From positions 76,955,414 to 77,019,413 of the forward strand of contig NC_135715.1 of NCBI RefSeq assembly GCF_964656455.1: 64,000 bases of DNA, given 5' to 3'. A model generated the notes under the pieces. That model made no database searches. It saw only the letters and a program-made list of their open reading frames with translations, and was not told the DNA's origin. The DNA is from Halichoerus grypus (lineage: Eukaryota > Chordata > Mammalia > Carnivora > Phocidae). The first letter of the stretch is position 1; every line of letters begins with the position of its first letter. This document shows positions 60,423 to 64,000 of this stretch, piece by piece. A program made the translations under genes and the position numbers.

Positions 60423-60608
60423 TTTTTTTTTTTTTAAAGATTTTATTTATTTATTTGAGAGAGAGAGAATGAGCAGGGGGAAGAGACAGAGGGAGAAACA
60501 GACTCCTTGGTGAGCAGGGAGCCCGATGCGGGACTCGATCCCAAGACCCTGAGATCATGACCTGAGCCGAAGGCAGACGCTTAACCGACTGAGCCACCCA
60601 GGCGTCCC
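60423..60608 (-). mobile_element. SINEC with exact 16-bp TSD
   Basis: The complement reads from the tRNA-like head (A-box complement ccgactgagcca at 60585-60596, B-box complement gggactcgatccc at 60530-60542) through a CT-rich body to an aataaataaataaaatctt tail and A-run. The TSD agtgtttactttttct is exact at 60407-60422 and 60609-60624. It has the best-preserved promoter boxes of the SINEs here and so is probably the youngest. Confidence 0.95.
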
Positions 60609-60774
60609 AGTGTTTACTTTTTCTAATACATTTTACAAAGCTCTGTCATTGTTCAAAATTATTTTGCTGAGGCTTTAATTGAAAATAGATGAGATGAATT
60701 TTAATTTGTAGAGAACCAATAGGTTAAAATGCTACATTTTCCCATCCAAAACAGTGGTAGCCCTCTCTAATTAT

Positions 60775-60787
60775 AGCATTTTCTTTT
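60775..60787. repeat. Left TSD of the L1 at 60788-61384
   Basis: agcattttctttt, identical to 61385-61397. The right flank continues attttctg, so the cut reads TTTT/A on the + strand. Confidence 0.85.
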
Positions 60788-61384
60788 TTTTTTTTTGTAT
60801 TTTAGAAATTTATTATAAAGCTTTGTCATAATAAAATAAGCAAGTACTAACTATATGGATTATTTTTTTATAAGCAAAATAAAAGTAAAGTAGAAAAATA
60901 ACATTAACTGTATTCTTTCTAAGCATTCTTTCTAACTGTATTCTGTTTTTTTTTATTATGTTATGTTAATCACCATACATTACATCATTAGTTTTTGATG
61001 TAGTGTTCCATGATTCATTGTTTGCATATAACACCCAATGCTCCATTCAGTACGTGCCCTCTTTAATACCCATCACAGGCTAACCCATCCCCCCACCCCC
61101 CTCCCCTCTAGAACCCTCAGTTTGTTTCTCAGAGTCCATAGTCTCTCATGATTCGTCTCCCCCTCCGATTTCACCCCCCCTTCATTTTTCCCTTCCTGCT
61201 ATCATCTTCTTCTTCTTTTTTTTTTTTTTAGCATATAAGGTATTATTTGTTTCAGAGGTACAGTTCTGTGATTCAGCAGTCTTACACAATTCACAGCGCT
61301 GAGCAAAATAAGTCAATCAGAGAAAGACATGTATCATATGACCTCACTGATATGAGGAATTCTTAATCTCAGGAGACATTGGAG
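60788..61384 (-). mobile_element. 5'-inverted L1 with a 3' transduction
   Basis: In L1 orientation from its tail: T-run 60788-60796 (final polyA), transduced 148 bp (60797-60944), the L1 A-tract (60945-60954), the distal 3'UTR module (60955-61215), an A-tract (61216-61229) and part of the proximal module (61230-61300). The strand then switches: 61301-61376 is sense L1 (gagcaaaataagtcaatcag ...). A 13-bp TSD frames everything. The inverted part has the same proximal-module deletion as the full-length L1 (gaggaattcttaatctcagg). Confidence 0.85.
60797..60944 (-). other. 3'-transduced segment of the inverted L1
   Basis: 148 bp of non-L1 sequence between two A-tracts and within one TSD pair. On the minus strand it ends with AATAAA (complement 60809-60814), 12 bases before the A-run. 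It differs from the segment at 5823-5882, so the two insertions came from different source loci. Confidence 0.75.
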
Positions 61385-61397
61385 AGCATTTTCTTTT
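61385..61397. repeat. Right TSD of the L1 at 60788-61384
   Basis: agcattttctttt, exact partner of 60775-60787. Confidence 0.85.
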
Positions 61398-61889
61398 ATT
61401 TTCTGTATATAGGTTATGATTTTCTCCACATAGGTACTATAATTTCTCATTAAGTTTACCCCCCAACATCTTAATTTTTGTTGATTTGGTGCATGAGTCT
61501 TTTCATGTCACATTTTTGGATATTTATGATTGTCTAATTGATTTGGATACTTTAAAAAACTATTTTTTCAGCCTATGGATTCTGCTGAATTCTAATATAT
61601 GTATAATTTTCCTCGATTCCTTGGATTTTTATAGTAGTCATATCATCAACATCATCAGCAAAAACCAATGTTTATTTCCTCTTTGATAATATTTATACTT
61701 ACTAATGTACTTATGCTCAATTTGCTTTGCTTGGTATTTCCAGAGTAATTTAAATGATAGTAATAACAATGGACATTCATTATTTATTCCTGTTATTAAT
61801 GGGAATGAATCCAGTATCCTTTCCTTATGCAATATATATCTATTCATATGCTGACAGTCAGCATAGTTTTAGCACAAATATCTATTAAA

Positions 61890-62340
61890 AAGTCAACCAT
61901 GCAAGCTCTGTACAAGGCATAGATAAATAACGCACAGCAAAATGAACATGGGACCTATCTCCAGAATTCAGAAAGCAGAAAGATTAATAGAGGAAGACAG
62001 ATAATAAACAGGCAAACAATAAATAAATATGAAAATAAGTATGAAATTACAGACTTAGGAATGTGCTGTGAAGGCCATGCTTAGGTAAAAAAATAATGGA
62101 GGGTCATGCATTGATCTCATTTAGGTGAAGTTTCAAGGGAAACAGCATGTCAGGAACAAAGGCAAAGCATTCTTGGCAGAAAGAATAGCACATGCAAACT
62201 TTCTAAGGCAGGAAAAGTTGGTCAAGGTCATTAGCATGTTAGTGTAGCTAGAACAGAGGATAGAGTGTGTGGATGAAAGAGTAAGCTGAAGTGAGATTGG
62301 AAGGATAAGCAAGACATAAGGGGACACAGATCATCCCAAG
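61890..62340 (+). repeat. Ancient L2-like repeat
   Basis: aataaacaggcaaacaataa, 'gtcaggaacaaaggcaaagc', 'agcacatgcaaactttctaa' and 'tagtgtagctagaacagagg' follow a common ancient mammalian repeat ('acaggaacagcatgtgcaaaggc ... gtgtggctggagcagag'). The family name is not certain. Confidence 0.5.
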
Positions 62341-63359
62341 GAATCTAATTTTTATTAGAAATGCAGCAGAAAATGTCCTGAGAGGCATGTAATGGAGCTG
62401 AGGAGGTAAGATCAATAAAAGGGGAAAAACAGGTGGCTATGGTATCAGAGAAGGAAGTGTACTGAGGAAAAGGGCATCGACATTTGCACTGGGTGCTGTG
62501 GAGTGAGGCCATGAGAGGAGGACCTCGGTACCCATTGGATGAGCCACACAAAAGTAATCAACAACGATGACAAAAGCAGTATTGGTGTGTTAGTAAGACT
62601 CTAGGGATGGCTTGACTGCAGTTCCCTAAACAATCAGAGCTCTGACCATCATGCCTATAGTTTGTGGGTAGACAATCCACATGGACTCTCTCAAGCAAGT
62701 ATATAACTTGGTCTCTGATTACCCAACATGTTCTCAGGCCAAACAAACAAAAATTGTGTTTGTATTTAGGAAGATGTGTGTATCGTCACCTCCATGGATT
62801 TATAAAGCAGTAGGTGGTGGTGGAGAGAACATGGGTTTTGGAGTCAATGATGCTAGAACACAGAACTCATGATTTTGCAGTAAACTTTGGATTGGGAGAA
62901 AGGAATAAGAGAGCTAAAGACTATTTTTATGAGAGGTTTGTGGGATCCTGAACACAAGAAGACCTGCTATGAGGCATGGGTAACTCACTCTAGAAGAGGG
63001 TCACAGGGGCCATGCCCGCTCTGCTCAGAAGCTGTACCCCTGGTGCCCTGATACATTTGGCTCTTGGATTTCAACAAGACCTGAAGAGCACCATCATGAA
63101 GCTCCAGTGGGAGCATGTAAACATGGCAGACACCACATGGTGACCACATGGACAGACTGGTCTGTGAGCCAACACCAGCCTTTGGAGAGTTCAAACGTTG
63201 TAGGCAGAAAGAACAGAACTAGGTCAGAGGGTCCAAAAGCTATGAGAAAATTTTAAGTTGTTTTGTGACACAGGGTTATGAGGCCTGATTATTCTTTGTT
63301 CATTTGAATTATTATAAAAACCCAAGGGAAGCCAGAGCAGAATATCAACCTCCACAGAC
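62341..63359. other. Unique or unrecognised sequence
   Basis: 62400-62540 may continue the preceding ancient repeat; beyond that nothing is recognised. No coding signal. Confidence 0.3.
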
Positions 63360-63930
63360 TACTTCATTTATTCAGCAAGTATGTGCTGAGCATCTGTTCT
63401 GGCTGGGCACTACAGAACGGGCAGACAGCCCCTACCTTCAGGAAGCTCACAGTAGTGGGAGAAAAGAGTAGTTAAATAAATATTACAGGATAAAGTAATG
63501 GTAGCCTGAATTTTACTAAGTGAGCTCAGAAAAGAAGTGAAGAAATGTACAAGTTTTCAGAGATGAAGTGAAATTTAGGCTGAGTAAATCAAAAGTCAAA
63601 GATAGGCATTCCCAGGCAAAAGAAACATACTGGACAAAGGCACAAAGATGTGGTAAAATGTGGGATTTTCTGGGAACGGCTAGTTGTTCAGTGTTGCTGA
63701 AATGGAAGATGTACAGAAGTCGGCATTCAATGGAAGGAGATTAACTGACCCTCTGGGGGAAGTAGGTTTGAGCCAGAGGGTGATGGGCCCTGTGAAGCAT
63801 TGACGTAAGGTAATGAGAGTCATAGAAAATGTGTTTTGCTTTGTTTTAAAGCAGAGGGTGATAACATCAGATGTCAGATTTAGGAATCTCTGCAGTGGTG
63901 CAAGGGATGGACCAGTCTTGCCTTGGTCCA
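63360..63930 (+). repeat. Ancient L2-like repeat
   Basis: attcagcaagtatgtgctga, 'ttcaggaagctcacagtagt', 'gcattcccaggcaaaagaaa', 'tgggccctgtgaagcattga' and 'aggaatctctgcagtggtgc' are in the order of the same ancient family as 61890-62340. Confidence 0.55.
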
Positions 63931-64000
63931 GCATGAGGAAATGACATTGTGTGTTGCAGTGATGACATAATTTGCAAAATCATTTACTGAGGGATGTTTT

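Larger units (their letters stand above)
60241..61860 (-). mobile_element. Old L1 ORF2 fragment with two insertions
   Basis: Complementary old ORF2 text: 'tgtattctctattctgttac', 'gtatataggttatgattttc', 'gtagtcatatcatcaacatc', 'atggacattcattatttatt'. Interrupted by a SINEC (60423-60608) and a young L1 (60788-61384). The limits are approximate. Confidence 0.6.

Overview
The window looks like nuclear DNA of a caniform carnivore, most likely an arctoid (bear, seal or mustelid lineage). Three signals point there: lysine-tRNA-type SINEC elements with an arctoid-like body, L1 elements whose 3' ends are of carnivore type, and the usual mammalian background of MIR, L2, MaLR LTRs and hAT fossils. Family and clade names come from remembered consensus patterns, not a database search. 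I find no complete protein-coding gene, rRNA, tRNA, CRISPR or bacterial-style operon. The sequence is intergenic or deep intronic. One possible minus-strand exon (52547-52808) is the only hint of a host gene.

Layout. 1-3125 is mostly unique DNA with an L2-type and a MIR remnant. 3126-15050 is a nested stack: an old minus-strand L1 interrupted by a retrocopied mRNA 3' end (4387-4930), a hAT fossil (5464-5770) and a full-length but broken young L1 (5801-12963). That L1 is bounded by a 16-bp target-site duplication (TSD) and carries a transduced 3' tail. 15054-17360 holds a SINEC, a solo MaLR LTR with a 5-bp TSD, and L2. 17361-20372 is repeat-poor unique DNA. 20373-22410 holds an L2 LINE, a SINE, a 102-bp L1 fragment with a 20-bp TSD, and a hAT fossil. 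23300-25450 is another stack: old L1, a solo MaLR LTR inside it, and a 5'-inverted L1 inside the LTR. 25451-28714 is again repeat-poor. 28.7-46 kb is unique DNA with scattered ancient repeats, a SINEC with a 15-bp TSD and an old L1. 47241-47498 is a regular dimeric minisatellite. 49689-49955 is a short L1. 55-62 kb holds microsatellites, old L1s on both strands, a 1.7-kb young L1, a SINEC with a 16-bp TSD, and a 5'-inverted L1 with a second, different 3' transduction. The right end is ancient L2-like sequence.

The most interesting theme is L1 biology. The young L1 3'UTR is a tandem pair of diverged copies of one roughly 250-bp module, separated by an A-tract at what looks like an ancestral polyadenylation site. 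Copies in the window end at either the first or the second module. Two copies share a deletion in the first module and therefore look like one subfamily. Two independent insertions carry different 3' transductions, each with its own AATAAA.
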